NCBI GenBank assembly: GCA_011322755.1
Contig: DRLZ01000207.1
Location: forward strand, 1-5,512
Length of the DNA stretch: 5,512 nucleotides
Direction: 5' to 3'
DNA from: Crenotrichaceae bacterium
GTDB taxonomy: Bacteria; Pseudomonadota; Gammaproteobacteria; Methylococcales; DRLZ01
Position 1 is the stretch's first letter, and every line of letters starts with the position of its first letter. A program made the translations under genes and the position numbers. The notes under the pieces are model-generated. The model worked only from the letters and a program-made list of their open reading frames with translations. It was not told the origin of the DNA and did not search any database. This document shows, in pieces, positions 1-5,512 of this stretch.

Positions 1-684
1 GCTGATGATGGTCATAACCTGGCGATTCTTGTTAACGCATACACAATTAATCCAAATCTGTTTTCTGTGGTGCGTCAGAATCTACATCAAAACGAGGTCG
101 CATTCAGCACGGCTGATGCAGACATTATTATGCAGCCATCTCTGGTTACAGCACGGCGTATCCTGTTCAAACTGATTGCCCCAATGTTAAAACAACTCGT
201 CATCCATTTACACAAACAAAATGAAGAAGATCATGAGTTTATCAACACTCTGATTGAACGCTTACGCAACACCGCGGGTGAAAAAACCCCACACATGGTC
301 ACAATTCGCCTGAATGAACAGGAAGCACCCGCATTTCTCCATTTCCTAAAAGTAAAAGGCATTTCAATTCACCTCCGCGACTTACTACGTGACCCGAGAA
401 ACAGAGAGCAAAATCTGACAACAACACCTTTGGTCATTAATTCTGGCAACGAAACCATCGTACTTCCAGATGAAAATTATCTCGCACAGGATGGTGATGA
501 AATCCTGTTATGTGGCCGCAGTGCAGCACATCGTCTGATAAATGCAAGTTTAAACAACCCATATGTTTTACATTATTTAATTACAGGTGAAGATCAAACC
601 AGAAGCTGGTTTCTCAAAGCGTGTCCAAAGTTTTTCAAATCAATTATGAATTTATTCCGCAAGGTTCTCCCAGATAGCAATTAA
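1..684 (+). CDS. C-terminal part of an RCK/TrkA-type potassium channel or NAD-binding K+ transport regulator (5' end outside window)
   Basis: The reading frame is open from base 1 to a TAA at 682-684, giving 227 residues with no start inside the window; GTG codons at 67 and 70 are internal valines. Residues 1-53 resemble the end of a TrkA-N/RCK Rossmann domain: an ADDGHNL turn, a segment of type ILVNAYTINPNLFSVVRQ, then ADADIIMQPSLVTARRIL, as in proteins that sense NAD(H) and gate K+ flux. Residues from about 100 to 173 look like an RCK-C-type domain, with IVLPDENYLAQDGDEILLCG at 153-172 matching the usual 'high-potential, GD, L-L-G' ending. The tail (about 185-227) is polar to basic, with the phrase YLITGEDQTRSWF, which I associate with proteobacterial potassium-channel family proteins. 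The pore or membrane part would lie upstream, so channel versus soluble TrkA/Kef-like subunit cannot be decided. The family call is fairly sure; the exact role is not. Confidence 0.72.
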   Translation, partial: ADDGHNLAILVNAYTINPNLFSVVRQNLHQNEVAFSTADADIIMQPSLVTARRILFKLIAPMLKQLVIHLHKQNEEDHEFINTLIERLRNTAGEKTPHMVTIRLNEQEAPAFLHFLKVKGISIHLRDLLRDPRNREQNLTTTPLVINSGNETIVLPDENYLAQDGDEILLCGRSAAHRLINASLNNPYVLHYLITGEDQTRSWFLKACPKFFKSIMNLFRKVLPDSN

Positions 685-729
685 CCAGCTCAATGAAAAA
701 TACAATCTAAAAAAACGTTATTTTTAACA

Positions 730-790
730 CTGGTGCTATCAGACAATTGATATCGCATTACAAATGATCTGATAGTTTTGTTCTAACCAG
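730..790 (+). terminator. Imperfect long hairpin downstream of the RCK gene, possible weak terminator
   Basis: An exact 8-bp inverted repeat, CTATCAGA (736-743) and TCTGATAG (768-775), is enclosed by a second 5-bp pair, CTGGT (730-734) and ACCAG (786-790). The inner right arm is followed by TTTT (776-779). It begins 45 bases after the stop codon of the RCK gene. The 24-base loop and the short T run make it a poor intrinsic terminator, so it may instead be an operator or a leader element. The outer right arm overlaps the candidate argG promoter. Confidence 0.3.
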
Positions 791-817
791 ACACTTCGAT
801 AGCGAGTCCGGTATAAT
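788..817 (+). promoter_or_regulatory. Candidate sigma-70 promoter for argG
   Basis: A perfect -10 hexamer TATAAT lies at 812-817, preceded after an 18-base spacer by CAGACA (788-793), a 4/6 match to the -35 consensus. Transcription would start near 824 and give argG a leader of about 155 bases. A weaker alternative is TTGTTT (873-878) with TATAAC (897-902), also an 18-base spacer. I saw no ArgR box (TGAAT and ATTCA half-sites) in this gap. The leader contains a run of eight T (876-883) directly after the palindrome AAATATATTT and a G. Confidence 0.4.
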
Positions 818-979
818 TCCCTGCTTGATTTAAATACTTGTTGAAAGAAGTCTCTGCTGAGGGAAAATATATTTGTTTTTTTTATCACATGCCTTGTATA
901 ACCAAACACGTTTTCTTGTTTCTCCGTTATAGCCATGCTTCTTGCGCACACACTATAAAACTGTACAAAGGATTCATTA

Positions 980-2197
980 ATGTCAGAACAACATATCAAT
1001 AAAGTGGTTCTTGCCTATTCAGGCGGACTTGATACTTCGGTTATTTTAAAATGGCTGGAAGAAACTTATCAATGTCAAGTGGTTACCTTTACTGCTGATC
1101 TAGGGCAGCGAGAAGAAGTTGAGCCTGCCCGCGCAAAAGCCCAAGCGATGGGCATTAAGGAAATCTATATCGAAGATTTGCGAGAAGAATTTATACGTGA
1201 TTATGTATTTCCGATGTTTCGTGCCAACACAGTATATGAAGGCGAATATCTGCTCGGGACTTCAATCGCACGGCCATTAATCGCCAAACGCTTGATTGAA
1301 ATTGCTAACCAGACAAATGCGGATGCAATTTCACACGGTGCCACAGGCAAAGGCAATGATCAAGTGCGTTTTGAGCTCGGTGCTTATGCGCTGCGCCCTG
1401 ATATCCATATAATAGCTCCATGGCGAGAGTGGGATTTGAACTCACGCGAGAGCCTACTGGCTTACGCAGACAAATATGACATTCAGGTTGAGAAAAAAGG
1501 TGGTAAATCCGCTTATTCTATGGATGCCAACCTATTACACATTTCCTATGAAGGAGATATTCTTGAGGATCCGTGGACAGAACCTGAAGAAAGTATGTGG
1601 CGCTGGTCTGTCTCACCTGAAAAAGCACCTGACAAACCTCAGATTCTAGAACTTGCATTTGAGCGCGGAGATATTGTTGCAGTGGATGGACAGACCATGA
1701 CTCCAGCTCAGGTTCTAGAAACATTGAATACAATTGGCGGTGAACATGGAATTGGTCGCTCCGATATCGTTGAAAACCGTTTTGTGGGAATGAAATCGCG
1801 GGGCTGTTATGAAACACCAGGCGGAACTATTATGCTCAAAGCACATCGCGCAATGGAATCACTTACACTGGATCGAGAAGTCGCACATCTGAAAGATGAT
1901 TTAATGCCGCGCTATGCAACTTTAATCTATAATGGCTACTGGTGGAGTCCGGAGAGAGAAATGATGCAGAAAATGATTGATGCAACACAACTGCCCGTTA
2001 ACGGTAAAGTTCGACTGAAGCTTTACAAGAGTAATGTCATTGTCATCGGACGGGCATCTGAAAAAAACAGTTTATTTGATGCCGACATCGCCACGTTTGA
2101 GGATGACGCTGGCGCTTACAACCAGAAGGATGCGGAAGGTTTTATCAAACTCAATGCATTACGCCTGCGCATTGCTGCCAGAAAAAAACAGTTTTAG
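980..2197 (+). CDS. argG: Argininosuccinate synthase
   Basis: This cytosolic enzyme joins citrulline and aspartate using ATP, giving argininosuccinate, AMP and pyrophosphate: the next-to-last step of arginine synthesis. The 405-residue length is typical of the bacterial family. The ATP-binding P-loop of the N-type ATP pyrophosphatase fold is at residues 12-20 (AYSGGLDTS). The citrulline/aspartate region follows with YEGEYLLGTSIARP (86-99) and HGATGKGNDQVRFE (119-132). The C-terminal half has the expected ENRFVGMKSRGCYETPGGT and NGYWWSPE stretches and ends in the helix that helps form the tetramer. The ATG at 980 is chosen because AAAGGA (967-972) sits 7 bases upstream and the conserved N-terminus starts straight after. 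The gene is intact. It stands alone: the upstream neighbour is an unrelated K+ transport gene and the downstream one is convergent, with no argH or other arg gene in view. Identification is essentially certain. Confidence 0.98.
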   Translation: MSEQHINKVVLAYSGGLDTSVILKWLEETYQCQVVTFTADLGQREEVEPARAKAQAMGIKEIYIEDLREEFIRDYVFPMFRANTVYEGEYLLGTSIARPLIAKRLIEIANQTNADAISHGATGKGNDQVRFELGAYALRPDIHIIAPWREWDLNSRESLLAYADKYDIQVEKKGGKSAYSMDANLLHISYEGDILEDPWTEPEESMWRWSVSPEKAPDKPQILELAFERGDIVAVDGQTMTPAQVLETLNTIGGEHGIGRSDIVENRFVGMKSRGCYETPGGTIMLKAHRAMESLTLDREVAHLKDDLMPRYATLIYNGYWWSPEREMMQKMIDATQLPVNGKVRLKLYKSNVIVIGRASEKNSLFDADIATFEDDAGAYNQKDAEGFIKLNALRLRIAARKKQF

Positions 2198-2287
2198 GCA
2201 GTTAAGAGTGACTCCTGCTAGAGTATCCACCAATCCATTTGTTCTCAAGGCAACCCATGGCTAAACCTGCTACTGAGAGATGACTTT

Positions 2288-2316
2288 GACCAAACCCCTG
2301 GAGTCAGGGATTGGTC
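2288..2316. terminator. Shared hairpin between convergent argG and the Crp/Fnr-like gene
   Basis: GACCAA (2288-2293) pairs with TTGGTC (2311-2316), and CCCTG (2296-2300) pairs with CAGGG (2305-2309) around a GAGT loop, leaving a small internal loop. It begins 91 bases after the argG stop, and the TGA of the minus-strand gene (2304-2306) lies at its loop and right arm. Being a hairpin it would form in both transcripts, so a bidirectional terminator is likely. There is no clear T tract on either side, so strength and mechanism are uncertain. Confidence 0.45.
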
Positions 2317-3179
2317 ATTGATGCATGCATTTGTGTGGCTTCCTTATATATTGCATCAAGATCGTTAATAATAATCTGATTACGTTTTTTGATCAAAACA
2401 CCTTGTGATTTCCAATATTGCAGCTGCTTGTTAACCACCTGGCGCACAGAGCCAACCATGCGTGCCAGTGTTTCATCAGATAATCCGTTAATTAAATGAC
2501 TTTTGTGTTCATCTTCCTTACTCCCATTATAGGCCCGAATCTTGTTAAGGTGCTTTAGAATGAGCCGACTCAACCGTGTGGTAATATTATGTAGGACAAA
2601 ACTTGTTGCAAGATCTTCCATTTCCCGCATTTTATGCGCAAGATAAGGCAAAAATTGTTGATTTAACTCCGGATAAATCCATAACCACTGCCTCATCATT
2701 TCCATGGGTACTGAAATAAGTTGCATCAAGGTGAGAGGAGCAAGAATAACATCGTGAGGCTTGCCATCAAGCAACGTTATAATCGAAAAGCTATCCCCTG
2801 GATATAACATATCCAACGTCACTTCACGACCTGTATCGGGGTTACTTCGCTTCATTTCCAACTGCCCTGCCTGCAAAAAATAAAAATGCGTCATCAGGTT
2901 GTCAGCACTAATGTTATCCTCTTTTTTCCACTGATGCAGACGAAAATGTTGCGCCATATCCACTAATAATTCATCAGGCAAGGACGAAAACAAAGGCGAC
3001 TGCTTAATCATTAATGCGCTTGCAGTACGTGGGAGATGGACAAGAGGTGACGACATAAGATTCCAGTTATACTCAAGGTGAACGTCAAGTATATCATTAG
3101 TGCTGCAGCCATCAACTGAGAGTGAATGTAGAACACTGCATTCTGATTGTAAACCTGGTTTCACGTTTTCAAGATTCAT
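2304..3179 (-). CDS. Crp/Fnr-family transcriptional regulator
   Basis: This 291-residue protein has the two-part Crp/Fnr plan. A cyclic-nucleotide-type beta-barrel (about 60-160) contains FYFLQAGQLEMKR and YPGDSFSIITLLDGK. A long dimerisation helix follows (about 175-205). The C-terminal winged helix has SDETLARMVGSVRQVVNKQL (234-253) as helix-turn-helix, then the wing KKRNQIIINDLDAI. It should be a cytoplasmic DNA-binding dimer. The GE and RS/RT residues that hold cAMP in CRP are not present (GDS and KPHDV instead), and the FNR Fe-S cysteine cluster is missing, so the signal is unknown. I start at 3179 because AGGG lies 7 bases upstream. Alternatives are the ATG at 3194 (no ribosome site; 296 residues) and the ATG at 3056 (weak GGAA; 250 residues, closer to the usual family length). 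The first 41 residues, with two cysteines, match nothing I know. It is convergent with argG and divergent from dnaK. Family is sure; subfamily and targets are not. Confidence 0.9.
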   Translation of the reverse strand: MNLENVKPGLQSECSVLHSLSVDGCSTNDILDVHLEYNWNLMSSPLVHLPRTASALMIKQSPLFSSLPDELLVDMAQHFRLHQWKKEDNISADNLMTHFYFLQAGQLEMKRSNPDTGREVTLDMLYPGDSFSIITLLDGKPHDVILAPLTLMQLISVPMEMMRQWLWIYPELNQQFLPYLAHKMREMEDLATSFVLHNITTRLSRLILKHLNKIRAYNGSKEDEHKSHLINGLSDETLARMVGSVRQVVNKQLQYWKSQGVLIKKRNQIIINDLDAIYKEATQMHASMTNP

Positions 3180-3193
3180 ATCTGCACCCTGCA

Positions 3194-3223
3194 TTCAAGC
3201 AGCTAACAGCCCCTTTGTATAAT
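3194..3223 (+). promoter_or_regulatory. Candidate promoter toward dnaK with a perfect -10 hexamer
   Basis: TATAAT lies at 3218-3223 on the plus strand, with TTCAAG (3194-3199) 18 bases upstream as a weak 3/6 -35 element. Use of this site would give dnaK an untranslated leader of about 320 bases running through all the inverted repeats of the gap. On the minus strand the same bases read as ATTATA, so they could also lie in the regulator's own promoter area. I found no clear sigma-32 promoter (CTTGAA and CCCCAT-T) nearer to dnaK. Confidence 0.25.
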
Positions 3224-3237
3224 CAGAAAAATCGCGT

Positions 3238-3249
3238 TGTGCGCTCACA
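3238..3249. promoter_or_regulatory. Inverted repeat TGTG-N4-CACA upstream of the Crp/Fnr-like gene, possible operator
   Basis: TGTG (3238-3241) and CACA (3246-3249) form a perfect dyad with a CGCT centre, about 60-70 bases upstream of the chosen regulator start. The half-sites resemble the TGTGA/TCACA halves of CRP sites, but the spacing is 4 instead of 6 or more, so it is not a standard CRP site. An autoregulatory site is possible; a chance match is also quite possible. Confidence 0.2.
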
Positions 3250-3294
3250 TAAACCAACAGATATAGAAAGCTCAAACACCAGATTTATTCTGGC

Positions 3295-3308
3295 TGATTC
3301 AACAATCA
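3295..3308. promoter_or_regulatory. Inverted repeat TGATT-N4-AATCA, Fnr-like 5-4-5 geometry
   Basis: TGATT (3295-3299) and AATCA (3304-3308) are exact inverted repeats with a 4-base centre. FNR sites (TTGAT-N4-ATCAA) have the same 14-bp, 5-4-5 layout, but the bases are shifted by one, so this is not a true FNR box. It lies between the regulator gene and dnaK. Confidence 0.22.
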
Positions 3309-3437
3309 ACAAATCCCATACTGGATAAAGCTTAATGTAATGGGAAAATGCCAATAGAAATACTCAACAACAATAAGGTTTAGTCACTCAGACTAGATCT
3401 GACATGCATCATCTCCAGATCAAGAATTCATTCCAAC

Positions 3438-3453
3438 TGTCACTTTGATGACA
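3438..3453. promoter_or_regulatory. Inverted repeat TGTCA-N6-TGACA, Crp-like 5-6-5 geometry
   Basis: TGTCA (3438-3442) and TGACA (3449-3453) are exact inverted repeats with a 6-base centre. This is the 16-bp, 5-6-5 layout of CRP sites (TGTGA-N6-TCACA), with one base changed in each half (G to C at the fourth position of the left half). It is 98 bases upstream of the dnaK start. It is the best operator-like dyad in the gap; the bound protein is not known from the sequence. Confidence 0.3.
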
Positions 3454-3550
3454 TATACCCACTCATGATTTCTGTAAGCTACTTCTCCATACAAGGGCAG
3501 GTTGATTCAAACATGTCCTTTCAATAGTGATATAGAAGGGGATAAAAGTA

Positions 3551-5455
3551 ATGAATAAAGTAATCGGAATTGATTTGGGAACTACAAATTCCTGTATTGC
3601 TATTATGGAAAATGGCAAACCCAGAGTCATCGAAAATGCAGAAGGTAGTCGCACAACACCTTCTATTGTTGCCTATGTCGACAATGAAGTACTGGTTGGT
3701 CAGGCGGCGAAACGCCAATCTGTCACTAACCCGAAAAATACATTATTTGCTATCAAACGGTTGATCGGTCGCCGTTATGATGAGGATGCAGTACAGAAAG
3801 ATATTAAATTAGTGCCTTATAACATTGTCAAGGCAACAAATGGCGATGCGTGGGTCGAAGTCAATGGCAAAAAGTTGTCTCCGCAAGAAGTATCTGCACA
3901 AGTATTAAGAAAACTGAAAAAAGATGCCGAAGCTTATCTAGGTGAAAAAATTATAGAGGCTGTAATCACTGTACCTGCCTATTTTAATGACTCACAGCGC
4001 CAGGCAACCAAGGATGCCGGGCGCATTGCAGGTCTTGAGGTTAAGCGAATTATCAACGAGCCAACAGCTGCAGCCCTAGCCTATGGAATGGACAAAACAG
4101 GTAAAGCAGACCAGAAAATTGTGGTTTATGACTTGGGTGGCGGTACCTTTGATGTCTCCATTATTGAAATTGCAGAAGTTGATGGTGAAAAACAGTTTGA
4201 AGTGCTATCAACCAATGGAGATACCTTCCTCGGTGGCGAAGACTTTGACATGCGACTGATGGATTATCTGGTTGAAGAATTCAAAAAAGAATCGGGTTTT
4301 GACCTGAACAATGATCCACTTGCATTGCAGCGTCTTAAGGATGCTGCGGAGAAGGCAAAAATAGAATTATCATCAACCCAGCAGACTGACATCAATTTGC
4401 CGTATGTCACAGCGGACGCTACAGGGCCGAAACATCTGAATATGAAACTGACGCGGGCCAAACTGGAATCTTTGGTTATCGACTTGATTAAAAGTACTTT
4501 AGATCCTTGTGAACAAGCTTTGAGAGATGCCGGTATATCAAAGAATGAAATCGATGAAATAATTCTTGTTGGTGGGCAGACCCGCATGCCTAAGGTTGTC
4601 GGAACTGTCAAACATTTCTTTGGCAAGGAACCACGTAAAGATGTCAATCCAGATGAGGCTGTTGCACTTGGAGCAGCAATCCAGGCAGCTGTACTGACAG
4701 GTGAAGTCGATGATGTATTGCTGCTTGATGTGACACCACTGTCACTGGGTATCGAAACACTTGGTGGTGTTATGACCAAGTTGATTGAGAAAAATACCAC
4801 AATTCCTGCCAAGGCATCTGAGATGTTCACCACAGCCGAAGATAACCAGTCTGAAGTGGCTGTACATGTACTCCAGGGTGAACGTGAAATGGCGGTTGAT
4901 AACAAGTCTCTGGGACGTTTTAATCTGACCGAGATTCCACCTGCACCACGTGGCATACCCCAGATTGAAGTAACACTGGATATTGATGCCAATGGTATTT
5001 TGAATGTCTCGGCCAAGGACAAAGCATCTGGCAAAGCTCAGTCGATCGTAATTAAGGCATCGAGTGGTCTGTCAGAGGATGAAATTCAACGCATGGTAAA
5101 AGATGCAGAAATACATGCTGAAGATGACAAGCGCAAACGTGAATTGATCGAGACTCGAAATCTGGCCGATCAAACGATTCATGTCGCAGAAACTGCACTG
5201 AAAGAATCCGGAGACAATGCTTCTGATGGCGACAAACAAGCAGTGCAATCTGCAATCAAAGCTGTGCAAAATGCATTAAAGAGCGATGATAAGTCCGAAA
5301 TTGAGCGTCATCAACAAGCACTACGTGAAGCATCAACAGTAATGATGAAAGCAGCGGCTAATACGACAACATCACAATCAACAGCACGAGAACAAACGTC
5401 AACAGATGATGATGTTGTCGATGCGGAATTTGAGGAGGTCAATGATGACAAGTGA
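3551..5455 (+). CDS. dnaK: Molecular chaperone DnaK (Hsp70)
   Basis: This ATP-dependent cytosolic chaperone binds exposed hydrophobic segments of unfolded proteins, working with DnaJ and GrpE. The 634 residues cover the whole family. The ATPase domain (1 to about 385) has the phosphate loop GIDLGTTNSC (6-15), AVITVPAYFNDSQRQATKDA (137-156), NEPTAAALAYG (169-179), YDLGGGTFD (193-201, with T199 as in E. coli) and ILVGGQTRMP (338-347). The interdomain linker DVLLLDVTPLSL is at 388-399. The substrate domain follows to about 500 (LQGEREMA, IPPAPRGIPQIEV, DIDANGILNVSAKDK), then the helical lid and the acidic tail ending DAEFEEVNDDK. The start is fixed by AAGGGG (3536-3541), 9 bases upstream, and by the conserved N-terminus. 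The immediate upstream gene is not grpE but a divergent Crp/Fnr-like regulator, and no dnaJ start is seen in the 57 bases after the stop. No T-rich terminator is visible there. Family identity is certain; whether this is the genome's main DnaK or a second copy is open. Confidence 0.97.
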   Translation: MNKVIGIDLGTTNSCIAIMENGKPRVIENAEGSRTTPSIVAYVDNEVLVGQAAKRQSVTNPKNTLFAIKRLIGRRYDEDAVQKDIKLVPYNIVKATNGDAWVEVNGKKLSPQEVSAQVLRKLKKDAEAYLGEKIIEAVITVPAYFNDSQRQATKDAGRIAGLEVKRIINEPTAAALAYGMDKTGKADQKIVVYDLGGGTFDVSIIEIAEVDGEKQFEVLSTNGDTFLGGEDFDMRLMDYLVEEFKKESGFDLNNDPLALQRLKDAAEKAKIELSSTQQTDINLPYVTADATGPKHLNMKLTRAKLESLVIDLIKSTLDPCEQALRDAGISKNEIDEIILVGGQTRMPKVVGTVKHFFGKEPRKDVNPDEAVALGAAIQAAVLTGEVDDVLLLDVTPLSLGIETLGGVMTKLIEKNTTIPAKASEMFTTAEDNQSEVAVHVLQGEREMAVDNKSLGRFNLTEIPPAPRGIPQIEVTLDIDANGILNVSAKDKASGKAQSIVIKASSGLSEDEIQRMVKDAEIHAEDDKRKRELIETRNLADQTIHVAETALKESGDNASDGDKQAVQSAIKAVQNALKSDDKSEIERHQQALREASTVMMKAAANTTTSQSTAREQTSTDDDVVDAEFEEVNDDK

Positions 5456-5512
5456 CATAACAGAGTACGGATAGATATCAATTCATATTTTAAAATAAAC
5501 AATGTGGTGTTA

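Larger units (their letters stand above)
3180..3550. other. Long intergenic control region between the divergent Crp/Fnr-like gene and dnaK
   Basis: About 370 bp without a credible gene. It holds the 5' regions of both flanking genes and a series of short inverted repeats. Besides those listed separately, these are CCAGA/TCTGG (3279-3283 and 3289-3293), TCCCAT/ATGGGA (3314-3319 and 3340-3345) around a near-palindromic HindIII-like centre, TAGTC-N5-GACTA (3381-3395), and GATCTG/CAGATC (3396-3401 and 3416-3421). None is followed by a T run, so they do not look like terminators. They could be protein-binding dyads or folds in a long dnaK leader. Some are expected by chance in AT-rich DNA. Confidence 0.55.

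Noticed and set aside
739..999. Minus-strand open frame of 86 codons upstream of and overlapping the argG start
   Set aside because: It has no ribosome binding site, overlaps the argG start and its ribosome site, covers the likely argG promoter, and has no recognisable protein features.
2321..2330. Perfect 10-bp palindrome ATGCATGCAT near the 3' end of the regulator gene
   Set aside because: It is coding sequence for Met-His-Ala-Ser, arises from a simple ATGC repeat, and is too short to suggest a function.
3122..3328. Plus-strand open frame of 68 codons over the regulator start and the gap
   Set aside because: It has a GTG start, overlaps the opposite-strand coding region, and its product has no recognisable family features.
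3380..3421. Possible CIRCE element (HrcA site) suggested by TTTAGTCACTC before dnaK
   Set aside because: The spacing inside the left half is wrong and there is no matching GAGTGCTAA right half.
3502..3536. TTGATT with GATATA as a close dnaK promoter
   Set aside because: The spacer would be 21 bases and the -10 would abut the ribosome binding site, leaving no room for a leader.
4264..5034. Long minus-strand open frame (256 codons) inside dnaK
   Set aside because: Long antisense frames are common in dnaK genes because of codon bias. The product is low-complexity and serine-rich, and the plus-strand gene is fully conserved.
5502..5512. ATG at 5502 as a possible dnaJ start
   Set aside because: It has no ribosome site, and the following codons (Trp, Cys) do not match the usual DnaJ N-terminus.

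Overview
This window looks like an ordinary chromosomal housekeeping segment from a proteobacterium, most likely beta- or gammaproteobacterial. The evidence is a DnaK of the Gram-negative type with a C-terminus close to that of E. coli DnaK, a canonical bacterial argininosuccinate synthase, and an RCK-domain potassium-channel-type protein. Base composition is moderately AT-rich by eye. I cannot name a genus from the sequence alone. I found no mobile element, CRISPR array, tRNA or rRNA, and no gene cluster that looks like a new defence or metabolic system.

Layout, left to right. (1) Positions 1-684 (+) hold the C-terminal 227 residues of an NAD-binding RCK/TrkA-type potassium channel or regulator; its start lies outside the window. 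(2) A 295-bp gap follows, with a long imperfect hairpin (730-790) and a good -10 promoter element (812-817). (3) argG is complete at 980-2197 (+) and makes argininosuccinate synthase. (4) A compact GC-rich hairpin (2288-2316) separates argG from a convergent gene and contains part of that gene's stop codon. (5) A Crp/Fnr-family transcription regulator lies on the minus strand at 2304-3179, with an unusual N-terminal extension and neither cAMP-contact residues nor Fe-S cysteines. (6) An intergenic region of about 370 bp between divergent genes (3180-3550) carries several short inverted repeats, three with the size or spacing of Crp/Fnr-type operators. (7) dnaK is complete at 3551-5455 (+) and makes the Hsp70 chaperone. 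(8) A 57-bp tail follows with no recognisable gene.

The genes do not form one pathway: potassium transport, arginine synthesis, transcription control and protein folding sit side by side, apparently as separate transcription units. The part most worth a second look is the shared control region between the Crp/Fnr-like regulator and dnaK. The regulator may act on that region, and dnaK lacks the usual adjacent upstream grpE and any convincing heat-shock promoter or CIRCE element. That regulatory link is inference; only the gene arrangement and the repeats are seen directly.
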